The notes beneath the pieces are model-generated. The model searched no databases, was not told the DNA's origin, and saw only the letters and a list, made by a program, of their open reading frames with translations. 64,000 nt of DNA from Leptobrachium leishanense (Eukaryota > Chordata > Amphibia > Anura > Megophryidae), in contig CM019068.1 in the NCBI GenBank assembly GCA_009667805.1, forward strand, positions 9,736,182 to 9,800,181. Direction: 5' to 3'. This document shows positions 32,813 through 43,830 of the stretch, in pieces; within the stretch, counting starts at the first letter, position 1, and each line of letters starts with the position of its first letter. The translations under genes and the position numbers were made by a program.

Positions 32813-33440
32813 CGCGTCGTTGTCTTTGCTGTCTATAACGCTGTCCTTCTGTTGTGCCTCATCTGGTGAATTTGCCTTCTTGTTCTTGTCCATTTCAGTC
32901 TGATTGTCGAAATCTCTGTTTGTCTTGGTTTCTGAGATCTCCTTCTTGTCGTCCTCGCTCTGATTCCCCTTTACATCCCTGGTCTTTCCTTCCTCTTTTC
33001 TTTTAGATTTTGAAGCTGTGTCTTGAGGTCTTCCTTCTGGCTTTGATTTGGACTCCTTCCTGTAGTATTCTCCTTCTCTGCCTTTGTATCTGGCAGAATG
33101 GGAGTTTCCGTATTTGTCCCTGTGTCCTCTCGACCCATCCGTCCGATCTTCCAATTCTAGTTTTTCAAGCTGCCGGGAGTAATGCTTCCGGTCGTGCACC
33201 CAGTGGTCTGTCCGATCTCTCTTTTCATCGGCGCCGTCTCTCCAAGTACTCTGGTCTCGTTCATCTTCCCACCTGCCATATGCAGATTGGTCCCAAGTCT
33301 CTCTCCCATTCCCCCATTCAGTCCTTGTTGCTCCTAGCGGGCTGTGCGTCGAGCTGCAGGAAGTATAGCTAGGTGTATGAGATCTTGGGGACAAAGAGCG
33401 GCTCACAGGGCTGCGAGAGCGTGTCCTTTCATTTCGGTAC
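32813..33440 (-). CDS. rbm20: RBM20 exon 9 (RS domain)
   Basis: This large 628-nt exon begins with one base completing an Arg codon and ends in phase 0 at GACGCG/GTAAGG, with acceptor CTCACACAG. The first residues carry the arginine/serine core ERTRSRSPVSRSLSPRSHTP. The RSRSP motif, the nuclear-retention signal and hotspot of human dilated-cardiomyopathy mutations, is intact. After it come Ser/Thr-rich, Trp-containing and then Lys/Glu/Asp-rich disordered segments (HDRKHYSRQLEK, EYYRKESKSKPEG) that diverge from mammals but keep their order. The strong GTAAGG donor, not the later CAG/GTGGCA, gives the phase needed by exon 10. Open frames on the plus strand across this exon are antisense shadows. 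Confidence 0.96.
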
Positions 33441-33925
33441 CTGTGTGAGAAGACATAGCAGAGGTGTCAGTTAGCAGGCCCATTTACCAGCCTCAAATGT
33501 AAAGAAGAAAGTGTTAGGAAATTACAATTATTCATTCCCGCCTCTAGCCAATGGCTTCTAGTGCATTCACATGGAGAGCCACTGGACTGGCGGATACTCA
33601 CTCAACCCAGTGTCCCCAATGATTGCGTGACATGCTGTGATTTCAATCAAATCTATATCAGCGTTGAGGGACCCCAATGCACTTTGCAGGCTACTCCACT
33701 CTTTACTGGATTACCGAGTATCTATCTTATCCCGTCTCTATCTATAAACCAACCTGGGTCTATCCCAGCATGACACAATAACATCAAGTGTTTATAAATG
33801 TTACTCAAAATGTGTTCTTAATGCACGCCTAGCACATGTTCTTAATGCACGCCTGGCACCTGTCCTATGGGCATAAATAGCTCTTGTAATTCACTATACT
33901 CCCATTGCAGTTTATTGAACGATAC
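33441..33925. other. Intron 8
   Basis: This short intron between exons 9 and 8 contains a 21-base near-duplication, CATGTTCTTAATGCACGCCT, at about 33815 and 33835. No gene was seen. Confidence 0.6.
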
Positions 33926-34005
33926 CTGTCTGTGTCTCGGAACAGGTCTCTTTCCCTCTGTGAATGGAGATCATGGATAATGGCATCAACGGTCTTACCT
34001 GGTTT
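33926..34005 (-). CDS. rbm20: RBM20 exon 8 (basic linker to RS region)
   Basis: This 80-nt exon has acceptor CTTTGTAG and donor GACAG/GTATCG. It starts in phase 0 and leaves two bases for the next exon. The peptide [20 protein letters not shown] followed by LFRDTDR corresponds to the mammalian stretch beginning [20 protein letters not shown]. It is too short to have appeared as an open reading frame with its own start and was found by reading the minus strand between exons 7 and 9. The intron separating it from exon 7 is about 19.6 kb and is full of transposons. Confidence 0.94.
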
Positions 34006-34605
34006 CTACAAAGACAAAAGAAAAAACATTAAATCTGTTCTGCTGTCAACATTAACTTATTCATTTGTTTCATAAAAACAAAGCCCCAACATATTTTGTG
34101 GCAAAGTACAACAGGAAGGCAAAAATAAGTCTCCTTTATATATACTGTAGATATTGATGTACAAAGAGCGACTAAGCCTCGTACCTGACGTCATTTTAAT
34201 TTGGGTTAAGACAAACATTAATAAGCTGATATAAAAATTCTAGGCTTTTGTTGGAAGTTGGGATGTTTCTGATGGCTGATGCTAATATTTATGGGGGGGG
34301 GGGTATGCATTTCAGTAAAATTATTTTGAATGTCATGTGTCAAATATTATGTAAAAATAAAAACCAACCTATATCTTCAATATTCTACACATCCCTATGG
34401 CTACTGATGATTCAAATGAAGGCAAAAACAACACCCCTCTTGGAGCATTTTCCAGTTGTATCCAAAAGAGTAAATATCCCTTATTTCATTATAACATTCA
34501 GATTTTTTCTTTGACCTACAATCGGTGCATTAACATTTCATTCTTGCATCCTTTCCTATCGTGTGTGTCAGAAAAGCATCCAGAGCTTTTATAAAGGCTA
34601 TGATT

Positions 34606-35440
34606 TAGGGATGCACCGATACCACTTTTTTAAGACCGAGTATGAGTACCGATACTTTTTAAAAGTACTCACCAATTCCAATTACCGATACTTTTATTTT
34701 ATGCCATGTGACCACTTTCCAATAAGAACAGACCTCATATAAAAATGCCCCCAGCTCACATGGATCCCCAGCTCACATGTAGCTTGCCTCCAGCTCTCAT
34801 GGATATTGCCCCCAGCCTCACGTGGATATTGCCCCCAGCCTCACGTGGATATTGCCCCAGCTCACGTGGATATTGCCCCAGCTCTTAAGGATATTGTCCC
34901 AGCTCTTAAGGATATTGTCCCAGCTCTTGTGGATATTGTCCCAGCTCTTGTGGATATTGTCCCAGCTCTTGTGGATATTGCCCCAGCTCGTATGGAAATG
35001 CCCCCCAGCGCTCACCTATATGCTGGGGAAGCTGGCCGCGTGCATGAAAAGCACGCGGCCAGCGTTCCCTTCCGGCGGCAGCGATACTCACCCATCCTGA
35101 GGTCCGGTTGCAGTGCTGTGGTGCGATCATGTGGCCGCCGGCGCTTCTGTGACGCTGCCTCCAGCCGAGAGGCAGTGTCACAGAAGTGTCCGGAGGCCGC
35201 GTGAACGCGTCACAGCAGCGCGACCGGACCTCTGGATGGGTGAGTATCACTGCTGCCGGAAGGGAACGCTGGCCGCGTGCTTTTCATGCCCGCGGCCAGC
35301 TTCCCCAGCCCCGCGGATACCGGCAAGCTGGCCCAGCGCTCGCTTCCGGTATCGGGCGGGTGTATCGGGCCATTTGTACCAAGTACTCGTGCAAATGGCA
35401 GTATCGGCACCGATACTAGTATCGGTATCGTGCATCCCTA
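34606..35440. mobile_element. hAT-type MITE with perfect 8-bp TSD and internal minisatellite
   Basis: The ends TAGGGATGCACCGATAC and GTATCGTGCATCCCTA are inverted repeats, flanked by CTATGATT at 34598-34605 and 35441-35448. Inside are about a dozen 19-20-bp units such as GCCCCAGCTCACGTGGATATT (written here as its 20-base core CCCCAGCTCACGTGGATATT), at 34785-35010. GC-rich inverted repeats follow (CTGGCCGCGTGC / GCACGCGGCCAG). No transposase is present; the frames inside are repeat-derived. Confidence 0.9.
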
Positions 35441-35449
35441 CTATGATTG

Positions 35450-35698
35450 ATTTGGGTAAAACAACATTTTTAGGAAGAGCATTCCATATTCTTATTGTTC
35501 TATTGTAAAAAAAGAAAAACAACTTTCCTTTGCAGTTCACAACATGTTCTTCCCTCCAGGCTCATTTGATGACCTTTTGTCCTTGTAAAGTCCTGTTAAT
35601 GAACAGGTCACCATAGAGCTTTTTGCATTGGGCCTGTATCTATTTGACAAGGCAATCACATCTCTTAGATTCTGGAACAAAGGGGGATTATCTATAAT
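35450..35698 (-). repeat. Possible retroelement-derived fragment
   Basis: The minus strand reads FFYNRTIRIWNALPKNV, similar to the conserved W-N-x-L-P region near the end of CR1-type LINE proteins, and further down RDVIALSNRYRPNAKSS. The reading is short and interrupted by the hAT MITE at 35440. Confidence 0.35.
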
Positions 35699-36257
35699 AC
35701 AAAACAGAAGTATATAGGGTAAAACCCCTAACACCAAGTGTTTATGAATAAGCTAATGGCGTACTCACAATTGTAGCGGTGATAGAGCGCACACATTCAA
35801 TTATTCTTCCTTCATGTTTCCATTTATTTCCATGGACCATATAAAGGGGGAGAAATATCAATAATAGTGAAGGACCATAGGTGAATATGAATTAAAACAA
35901 TTTATTGCGCTTACAAGAATAAAAACGTTTTCGCATATAACATCACCCGATACATTACTGAGTGACGGATCCGAATCGGCCGGATCCAGGCTTGTATTAC
36001 CGCTGACTTCCGGTATCGGGTGATGTTATATGCGAAAAAGTTTTTATTCTTGCAAAGGCAATAAATTGTTTTAATTCATATTCACCTATGGTCCTTCACG
36101 ATTATTGAGATTTCTCCCTCTTTATATGGTCCATGGAAATACGAAGGAAGAATAATTGAATGTGTGCGCTCTATCACCGCTACAATTGTGAGTACGCCAT
36201 TAGCTTATTCATAAACACTTGGTGTTAGGGGTTTTACCCTATATACTTCTGTTTTGT
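35699..36257. repeat. Foldback element, about 560 bp
   Basis: Arms at about 35699-35955 and 36012-36257 are near-perfect inverse copies. ACAAAACAGAAGTATATAGG is mirrored by CCTATATACTTCTGTTTTGT, and TATGCGAAAA and TAACATCACCCGATAC lie at the inner ends. The 56-bp centre contains the hairpin GGATCCGAATCGGCCGGATCC in part. Identical short frames on opposite strands reflect the symmetry. Confidence 0.9.
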
Positions 36258-37624
36258 GTTACACCTCTTAGATGCCTGTTTATTCAAGGCAAAATAGCGC
36301 AATTTTTTTACATTTATTTCTTCTGGCTGTTATTTTGGCCCACAAATGCAAAATTTTTACTGAAACGAGGGCAGCTACAAACTAACTATTTGGTGAATAA
36401 GCCCCTTTGTGTGACTGCTGTGCGAGGCCGTTACCCACAGCCCGTGTGCAGGAATGCCATCTGGCAAAGCAGGGGTCACACGGGTGTACAGCTGTCCCAG
36501 GGGCAACAGCCAGTCACTAGCTCATAACTAAATATTAAGGAATGTACGTGCAAAATGTACGCAACACACCCTGAGACCATCTAAAAACAGCCTCCCTGCG
36601 TAGCATTGCCATCTATAGGGGTTAATTCCCATTTAATGTATACCACACATTTCTAGCTATCGAGTTCCCTCTATTAATAACGCTCAGCTCATCGATGATT
36701 TACTATTCTCTATAACTGCCCTTGTGTAAAATGTAAAGCTCATCAGGTTTCCCACATCTGCGCAGATCCCCAACGCAGATACATTTACCTCCGCTCTCTC
36801 GACGTGGGTGGTTCATGCACAAACAAACACAGACTGCAACATTGTACTGCTGCCCTTTACAGAAAGAAACGGAGGAACATTCATCAGAGAGACAGGCGGA
36901 TTGACAGGCATTTTTATTTAAGAGAAAAATAATACTGTGAGATTTAACAGACTTTCCTAAGTTGTATATGAAAACGCGAGACAGACAAACAAATATTTGA
37001 CAAGTAAAAAACATGGATTCCCTCGTCTGGAGATTTCAGTGACACAAAGATATGTGATTTATGAAAAACAAGTGGTTCATGTCAGGCCTAATGTGCGACG
37101 CAGCACTCCCTGTAACTCACTAAGTATTTAAATAAAAGGAACAAAGTCCCATTTTTAGCTAATATGTTCTATTTTCATAAGGAATTAATTAGAAATGTAT
37201 AGAAAGGGCACACTTTCTTTGCCTAAATTGACTGTATAGAACCAGAGAGGCTTGATAGGTCTTTATAAAAGAAAGATTTCCTTGAGTTGGCGCTTCTTGT
37301 CCTGTTGATAAAGGTCTTTGTCCCCAACGAAACCTTGCTCTTGTTTTATTAATCCACGTCCCTTTTGAGGATTTTTTGGGGTACCTAATACCATTTCTTA
37401 GCTTTTAACTATTTGTTGGCTGCCTACCCAGGGGTATCAGTGGCCCCATAGCTCATAACACCACGTTTGAGTTATATCGAATGCCAGGTGCTCTATCTAC
37501 ATCAAAGGAGGGACCGGGCCTGTGCAAGGAAGGATGCTGTGAGGGCATTAAATCTGAAATAACTAAACTATTCTCATTAATCGATTTGTGTACAGCACAA
37601 ACTGTTTAGAGCCAGACTGAGTTA
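36258..37624. other. Unassigned intron 7 sequence
   Basis: No exon or element boundary was recognised. The 103-residue minus frame at 36703-37014 has scattered cysteines but no recognisable domain. Confidence 0.4.
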
Positions 37625-38044
37625 GGCTGGGGTCAGACTAACGCATTTTTAACGTGCGTTTAGGCGCACTTAATCACGGCCGCACTAGCAGCAAATGACG
37701 GGCAATGACGGCCAATATACGAAGTACGGCCACACGAAAGTCCGGCCGCGCAACGCAAGTGGAATATGAACGCATTTTTTTCGAGAACAGCTAGTACTGA
37801 CGTACAGAGTGCGCTGCATCCGCTAGCGGCGAGAGTGCGTGATTAGGAGATGTCAGACGCTGCTAATGTCCGGCCAACATAACGTCCTGACGCAAAAAGT
37901 GTTTTATTGACGATCCGTACAAAATCACGCACGAAAATGCACGTCGTCTGACCGTTTTCGCGCATTCCGTGAAACAATACGTCAATGCGTTCGGACGCAC
38001 TTTTTGACGGTCGCTGCAAATAATGCGTTCGTTTGACCCTAGCC
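37625..38044. mobile_element. Harbinger-like MITE, copy 6
   Basis: The ends are GGCTGGGGTCAGACTAACG and TTTGACCCTAGCC, flanked by TTA on both sides. It is oriented opposite to copies 1, 2 and 5. Its right two thirds and the flanking 25 bp are duplicated at 39640-39930. Confidence 0.85.
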
Positions 38045-38070
38045 TTAAACGTTATAACCTCAGATTCTTA

Positions 38071-39640
38071 AAGAAAGAACTGAACAGAGGGTTCAGAAAA
38101 AAGTACCATTAATAAACCGTAGGAGGCTCCATAAACCACCTTTCCAATATTTCTAACTAAATTTTATTAGACATACAAAACATAATACCATAACCATACA
38201 TTTAAAAAACATAAATAGTGTAAGTGGTAGGCGATATTATTATAACCCAATTTGATTAGGGTATATCTGCGATAATGACAGCCAGACGGTGCGTCGTCTG
38301 ACCGTCTGACAATTGCAATGAGAGGGTAGTTCTCAATCTATTCTGATTGATGCGTGGCACAGCATAGATAAGCCATCTGATTGATGCGTGGCACAGCATA
38401 GATAAGCCAGCCATCAAGCCACAAGATCGCCCGCACTTATTTATTAATTGATAGCCCAGAATAGGAAGGACCTGTATGGATTCAACCTATTGTACATATC
38501 ACCAAACAGATGGAATCATTAGGCACAACATACGATAGGACCTGCTTCTGACCTGCCTATAAGATATGCGAAATGACATTAATGATGACAAAAGTAGCGA
38601 GGTATTCAAGACAAGGATACCTTGTAACAATCAAACACAATTGATATAATTTAGACATGTATGTCTCTCAAAGTAACAACATGTGATGTTACACCAATTG
38701 ATTGGTTGGTATCACATTGCCTGTTGCATGTTGAAATATGCTATCTGAAGCAGTGGTATGACTAGTTACCTGCTAGATATAGAGATCTGCCACTCTTAGG
38801 TCGACCGTTCCTTATGCTGTTTAGCAAACCGAAGGTTTACTATTAACACAATTGGAATTGTAAGAAATTTGTTTAAGAGCCGATTGGATTAATTATAAGG
38901 AGAGGAAAGCAGTTAAATTTAGCTGCCATTGCTCTCAGTTGTAAAATAAAGATTAAAGGTTCTAACTTCTTAATTGCTCATAGGTAGAATTTGTGATCAC
39001 AGTTTGAATGCCACAGTGTCCATATAGACAGATCTCTTGATAATTAGACAGCTAGAGAATCCCCCAATTGCAATCAAACAATAGTAAATAGACCAACTTT
39101 CAGAGGAAAGAGTAGTTAATTATACAATGAATGGATATATTGCTGATATTGACAATACAGCAAAACTGTCTTAGTCCTTCACCAGATGGGGAACCATATA
39201 TGTGATCCGTTTTTTTAGGATTATTTGCTCCATTAGTCATATAAAATCACTCATGCAAAGTATCTTAATTATTTGGAAGAGGAAAGACATAGATTTCTCT
39301 ATACATTCATGGAATAATTTCTCTTGCAATTGATCATCAATAAGACAACAGGAGGGAGAGATAAATAGTTTCAATTATTAACTCTCAGAGATCTCCTGTT
39401 TAGCCACAGCTTTACTCTCCTGCAGTACCCACACAGCTGGGTTCCTTAGTTAGCCAACAAACTGCATTACAATCAAATAAGTGCAGAAAAAAGATCAACT
39501 ACTTAAATCCCCATCAAAAATTCCATACTGGGGTTGCCCCCAGATAAATCTGTTAAAACAAAATTATGTATTGCTCAACGCGTTTCGAAAGGTAACCCTT
39601 TCTTCATCAGGAGCGAATTACTTAGTGGAAAACCACTAAG
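38071..39640. other. Segment between two duplicated MITE pieces
   Basis: This AT-rich segment contains a 33-bp direct duplication (CTGATTGATGCGTGGCACAG at about 38347 and 38380). It ends with CAACGCGTTTCGAAAGG and TTTCTTCATCAGG, a motif pair shared with other foldback-like repeats here. No gene was seen. Confidence 0.5.
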
Positions 39641-39649
39641 AGAACCGCT

Positions 39650-39930
39650 AGTACTGACATACAGAGTGCGCTGCGGCGGCATAGCGGCGAGTGTGCGTGA
39701 TTAGGAGATGTCAGACGCTGCTAATGTCCAGCCTACATAATGTCCAGACACAAAAAGTGTTTTATTGACGATCCGTAAAAAATCACGCACGAAAATGCGC
39801 GTCGTCTGACCGTTTTCGCGCATTCTGTGAAACAATACGTCAATGCATTCGGACGCACTTTTTGACGATCGCTGCAAATAATGCGTTTGTTTGACCCTCC
39901 TAGCCTTAAACGTTATAACCTCAGATTCTG
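39650..39930. mobile_element. Partial Harbinger-like MITE, duplicated copy 7
   Basis: The right part of the MITE at 37625-38044, including its end (TAGCC) and the following TTAAACGTTATAACCTCAG, is repeated here in the same orientation with scattered substitutions and one 4-base insertion (CTCC) before TAGCC. The left terminal repeat is absent. Confidence 0.85.
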
Positions 39931-40040
39931 CTTCATCCTGTGTCACCACCTCAACCTGCCTGTCCCCCCCTCCTCTTTGGTCTGGAGCTTCCATTCTCTC
40001 CTTCAGGTCCGGTCCCTTCCCACAAACTCCCTCCTACACT

Positions 40041-40160
40041 TCAGTCCGGTCTTTTGCCCAAACCTGCTCCCTCTCACACTCCGGTCCGGTCTTTTGCCCA
40101 AACCTGCTCCCTCGCACACTCCGGTCCGGTCTTTTGCCCAAACCTGCTCCCTTTCACCTC
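40041..40160. repeat. 40-bp tandem repeat, 3 copies
   Basis: CCGGTCTTTTGCCCAAACCT followed by GCTCCCTCGCACACTCCGGT recurs with a 40-bp period (CTTTTGCCCA at 40051, 40091 and 40131). It produces proline-rich frames that are not genes. Confidence 0.9.
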
Positions 40161-40194
40161 CGGACCCTCCACCTGCTCTGTTTGATCATGAAAT

Positions 40195-40612
40195 TATTGT
40201 AAAGGGACTCTCTAATAAGCTAACCTGGTCAGGCTTTGTGGGGTGCCCCCCTTCTCACGTGCTGACATCATCATGTCTATCTGAGCGCTCGCAGTAGCGT
40301 TCGTTTAGGGAGAAAGCAGACATGATCTTAAGCTGCACACGCAGCATCAATCCATCACTGTGACCAGGTGCTTGTGTGCACAAAGTATGCAATTTGTGTG
40401 TACGTACGTATGTTATGTACACTACGCAAATCACTGCCGAAAAATGAGGGGGAGGCAGGAGTTGTTTTTTTTTTTTTTCATAATGTTCCTTTAAAGGAAA
40501 CCAAAAAATGGTATTATTGTATTTTTCTTTTATCTGACGAATCGATTAGCTGGCTGATTAAATTTTTTCGATTAATCGATTATGAAATAGTCGTTAGTTG
40601 CAGCCCTAGCGG
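40195..40612. mobile_element. hAT-like repeat, longest copy
   Basis: It begins near AAAGGGACTCTCTAATAAGC and ends CGTTAGTTGCAGCCCTAG, preceded by CGATTAATCGATTATG. Segments correspond to 26585-26740 and 27950-28248 in the same order. No coding remnant was seen. Confidence 0.65.
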
Positions 40613-41633
40613 GCATCATTCACCTAATTCTTGATTTGTAAGAAAACAGCGCTTCATATAATGAAAGGGTAGCGCGCCATGAGTTACTGGTAGTTTTTTT
40701 AACCTTGATGCCATAGTATGATTTCTCGATGTGGCAGAGCTTCTGTAAACATAAAGCTATTAATTTGCTGCTGTCTCCATTTACTTGCTGTACTGCAGTT
40801 ATTACATTCTTACCTTTTAAACAGATGTCCCTTTTTCGATGAGGTTTTCCACCGATGCAAACATGTTAACATCCATGATTTATTTTCTACTGTTAGCAAA
40901 TCATTCTATTTTAAAGAGTTTGGGGATTTCTCCTTCATAACCAAACACTTATTAGCAGACACACACCCAGGCACTGAGGAAATGTTTAGTGGTACTTTTA
41001 ATTAATGGCTTTGAGCGCATACAAGGTGATGCGTTACCTCTGGAATCTCGTGACCCAAGTGAAATTTACTACAAATAATTGGATTTGTAAAATTCTTCAG
41101 CATTTCTGACTTTGGCCTCAATTTAATTCAACGCGAGAGCTGAAATCAGCACCTGTTTATGGCCACATTTTGGTTCAGGAAATTCGGGTTTACCGGTCCA
41201 GATAAACATTTTGATCAAATATCGTTGCTCGCGGTTTTTAATGGAAATATCGGCTTTAGCGATTAAATTCAAATCTATCGGTATGACGATTTCTATAAAA
41301 ATTAGGACTGCTGAAAGGTGCCGATAAATGGAATTTCATGCTGAAATCTTTTTAACAGTATTAGATTTTCCTAATAGCCATGGTTTAAGAGCAAAAATCT
41401 GTATGATGCTGGCCAAAAAATTGGCTTTTTCAGGCATTTTCAAGGCCCGCATTTTTTCCAGACCATCGAATCTGGCCTCGGGCTGAATTTTTTTTTCAAC
41501 TGAATCAGACAATATTTGGAGAAAAATCACAGCCAATAGCGGCCAGTATTTTTTCTGAAACTGGCTGATGGAATTAATTCAATCCATTTCACATTGATGT
41601 TTGATTGTGTATTAATTTGTAACAATTCATTAA
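40613..41633. other. Unassigned intron 7 sequence
   Basis: From 41110 to 41580 the sequence (AATTTAATTCAACGCGAGAG and later TCGGTATGACGATTTC) looks like another relic repeat, but no ends were found. No gene was seen. Confidence 0.4.
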
Positions 41634-42285
41634 AGGGATACTCCAGGCAATATGACCACCTCAGCTTTTTAAGGTGGTCATATTGCCTGAAGTATCCCAT
41701 TTTTTTCCCCCAGCCTTCTACGTTTTCCCAATCGGCTGACATTGCTGAGAGAAGCGGTGGACTTTACTCCGCCCTCCCAGCTGTCAATCAGCCGATCGGG
41801 ATTCAAGGTCCCGCATTTTGGAACTCTCGGCAAAGCTGGGACGTCATCGCGCTACAAGCGCGATGACGTCCCACCACTCCGGCAGAGTCGCAGGAACGTG
41901 CAGGAGAAGGAGCCGCCGCCTCCTAAGAGTTTTTAGACGAGCAGGCTGGGTGAACTTCAGCTCACCTCGCCGCTCGTGAACGTGCGCTGCTCCGCGCATG
42001 CACGGTTGAATGAGCAGGATTCCGGGAGGAAGCCTGCTGATTGGCTGGTTTACGTGATAGGCGCACTTTGCAGGTAAACCTTTAGCCAAGTTCCAACTTT
42101 ACCACGACGGGAGCGGAAGAGGAGGGAGGGGAGTAAAAAAAAAAGCCGTTGGAAAAGTGTCGTTTTTAGGGTAAGTATTACATTAAAAGAAATAATATAT
42201 ATATACTGAATGACTAGCTAGGGCAATAGGTTTAATATAATGTGTAAAAAAAAAAAGGGGGTGATTTTCAGCCTGGAGTGTTCCT
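41634..42285. mobile_element. piggyBac-like MITE with TTAA target site
   Basis: The inverted ends AGGGATACTCCAGGC and GCCTGGAGTGTTCCT are flanked by TTAA at 41630-41633 and 42286-42289. Inside are two hairpins: CAATATGACCACCT / AGGTGGTCATATTG at about 41647-41687 and ACGTCATCGCGCT / AGCGCGATGACGT at about 41840-41870. No transposase is present. The TTAA flank and terminal sequence fit piggyBac-derived repeats known from frogs. Confidence 0.82.
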
Positions 42286-42289
42286 TTAA

Positions 42290-43190
42290 ATGGTTTTATG
42301 TGTATACATTGCACTTGAGCTCCAAGCTGCATGTTTTACCTTCAGTTTTGAAATCAGTGACATATCCTCACCTTCACTTTGAGTTTTGCTTTATACATTG
42401 TAGAAGTTTGCACAGTAAGTCTCGCAGATTGCCACTATAACCTTTAGTGTACTCTAACCCCTCGACTGCCAAAAGAAAGCACTTAGCAGCTGAGGATTAA
42501 TAATTAACATGGGAAATTAAGTTCTCAGACATCTGCAGTGCCAAGACTGGCATCATTTTTCTCATTAAAATACAGTTTTTTATGTAGTGTTGATGAATGT
42601 CCTTAAATCACCATGTGTCTGGCTGCAGGCAGGTGCACATCGAGCAGCCCAGTTGATGCTAAGGATACTGATGTAACATGGAATTGCGCTGGCATCCAGA
42701 GCGCTCAAAGTCACGCGGATTTGTTAGCCAATTAAAAATAATTACACAGCAGAGTCATCGTTCAAAGGAACGAAGAATACGACCAAACAGCTGTCCGCTG
42801 GACAAGAATGTGGCTTTCATTTCCGTCCAAGATAAGCTTATGGCCTGCGGATCTTACCAGAAAGGAAGTGGTTCTTGGGGTGAACAATGTCAATAATGAA
42901 AATGGGATAAGAAATAACAGGTATATTGTGACAAGATGTCCGTGTGACAGCAGTGGAATGACTTTCTGCACAAATAGGACAGTCACAGTCTTCTTGACAA
43001 GAACCAACATTGGCCTTAAGAACGTGCATCAGAGACGTATTTAGGCTTGGTGCTGGCCACCAAAGACTAATTTTACCCCCATCTGATATCCGATATGAAA
43101 GACACATATTTACATCCTAGCAAGGCCATTTTTGTCAATAAAAATGTAATGTAGAACAAAAGCAAAGTATCTTATTTACACCGATCGAGT
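42290..43190. other. Unassigned intron 7 sequence
   Basis: No feature was recognised. The overlapping frames at 42678-43107 on both strands have no domain. Confidence 0.4.
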
Positions 43191-43560
43191 GGAGATGCAC
43201 CGATACTAGTATCGGTGCCAATACAGGTATTTGAACGAGTACTTGGTACTTGTGCAGATGCCTCGATACTGTCCCCGGTACCGGAAGCCAGCACGGAGCT
43301 GGCTTGCCGGCATCAGAGGGGATGGGGCAGCTGGCAGAATGCTCTATCAGGCCCCTGCGGCTGGCAGCGTTCCAACGAGCGGACACCAGCAAAGGTCTAG
43401 AGTGGTCGCTCGCTGGGACCTCCAGCTGCGATCTCGCAAGGTCTCGGAGTTTGCGAGATCTCAATCTGTGCAAGATCTCACGAGATCGCGTCTGGAGGTT
43501 CCCACCAAGCGACCACTCTAAACCTTTGCCGGCGGCCGCTCTCTGGAACGTGGCCAGCAG
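43191..43560. mobile_element. One-ended relative of the GATGCACCGATAC hAT MITE
   Basis: GAGATGCACCGATACTAGTA resembles the end of the element at 34606. A long inverted repeat follows: AAAGGTCTAGAGTGGTCGCT / AGCGACCACTCTAAACCTTT, spanning about 43390-43530, with GATCTCGCAAGG / CACGAGATCGC towards the centre. The opposite terminus was not found. Confidence 0.65.
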
Positions 43561-43689
43561 TAGGGGTCTTGGTAGAATGCCATTAGAGCATTCTGTCAGC
43601 CCCCCAGTGTCTGTATCTGAGATCTGGAATGTGGGGCCAGTGGGGTACACATGTATCTGAGGCCTGCGGGGTGCTGCGGGTCTTAAAGA

Positions 43690-43830
43690 AGATAAAACTG
43701 TATGTTATCTTTCAACCAGGGTTGTATATCCTCTTGTATCATGTAAGTCTGCTGTTTGTGCTTCCCCATTGCAAAGCGCTACAGAATCTGTTGGCGCTGT
43801 ATAAGTACTTGTAACTGTATGTCAGAGAAC
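43690..43830 (+). repeat. LINE 3'-tail fragment
   Basis: CATTGCAAAGCGCTACAGAA followed by TGTTGGCGCTGTATAAGTA is the typical terminal sequence of an L2/CR1-like LINE family also seen at 25170-25243 and 44460-44510. Confidence 0.65.

Noticed and set aside
33010..33372. 120-codon plus-strand frame
   Set aside because: Antisense shadow of rbm20 exon 9.
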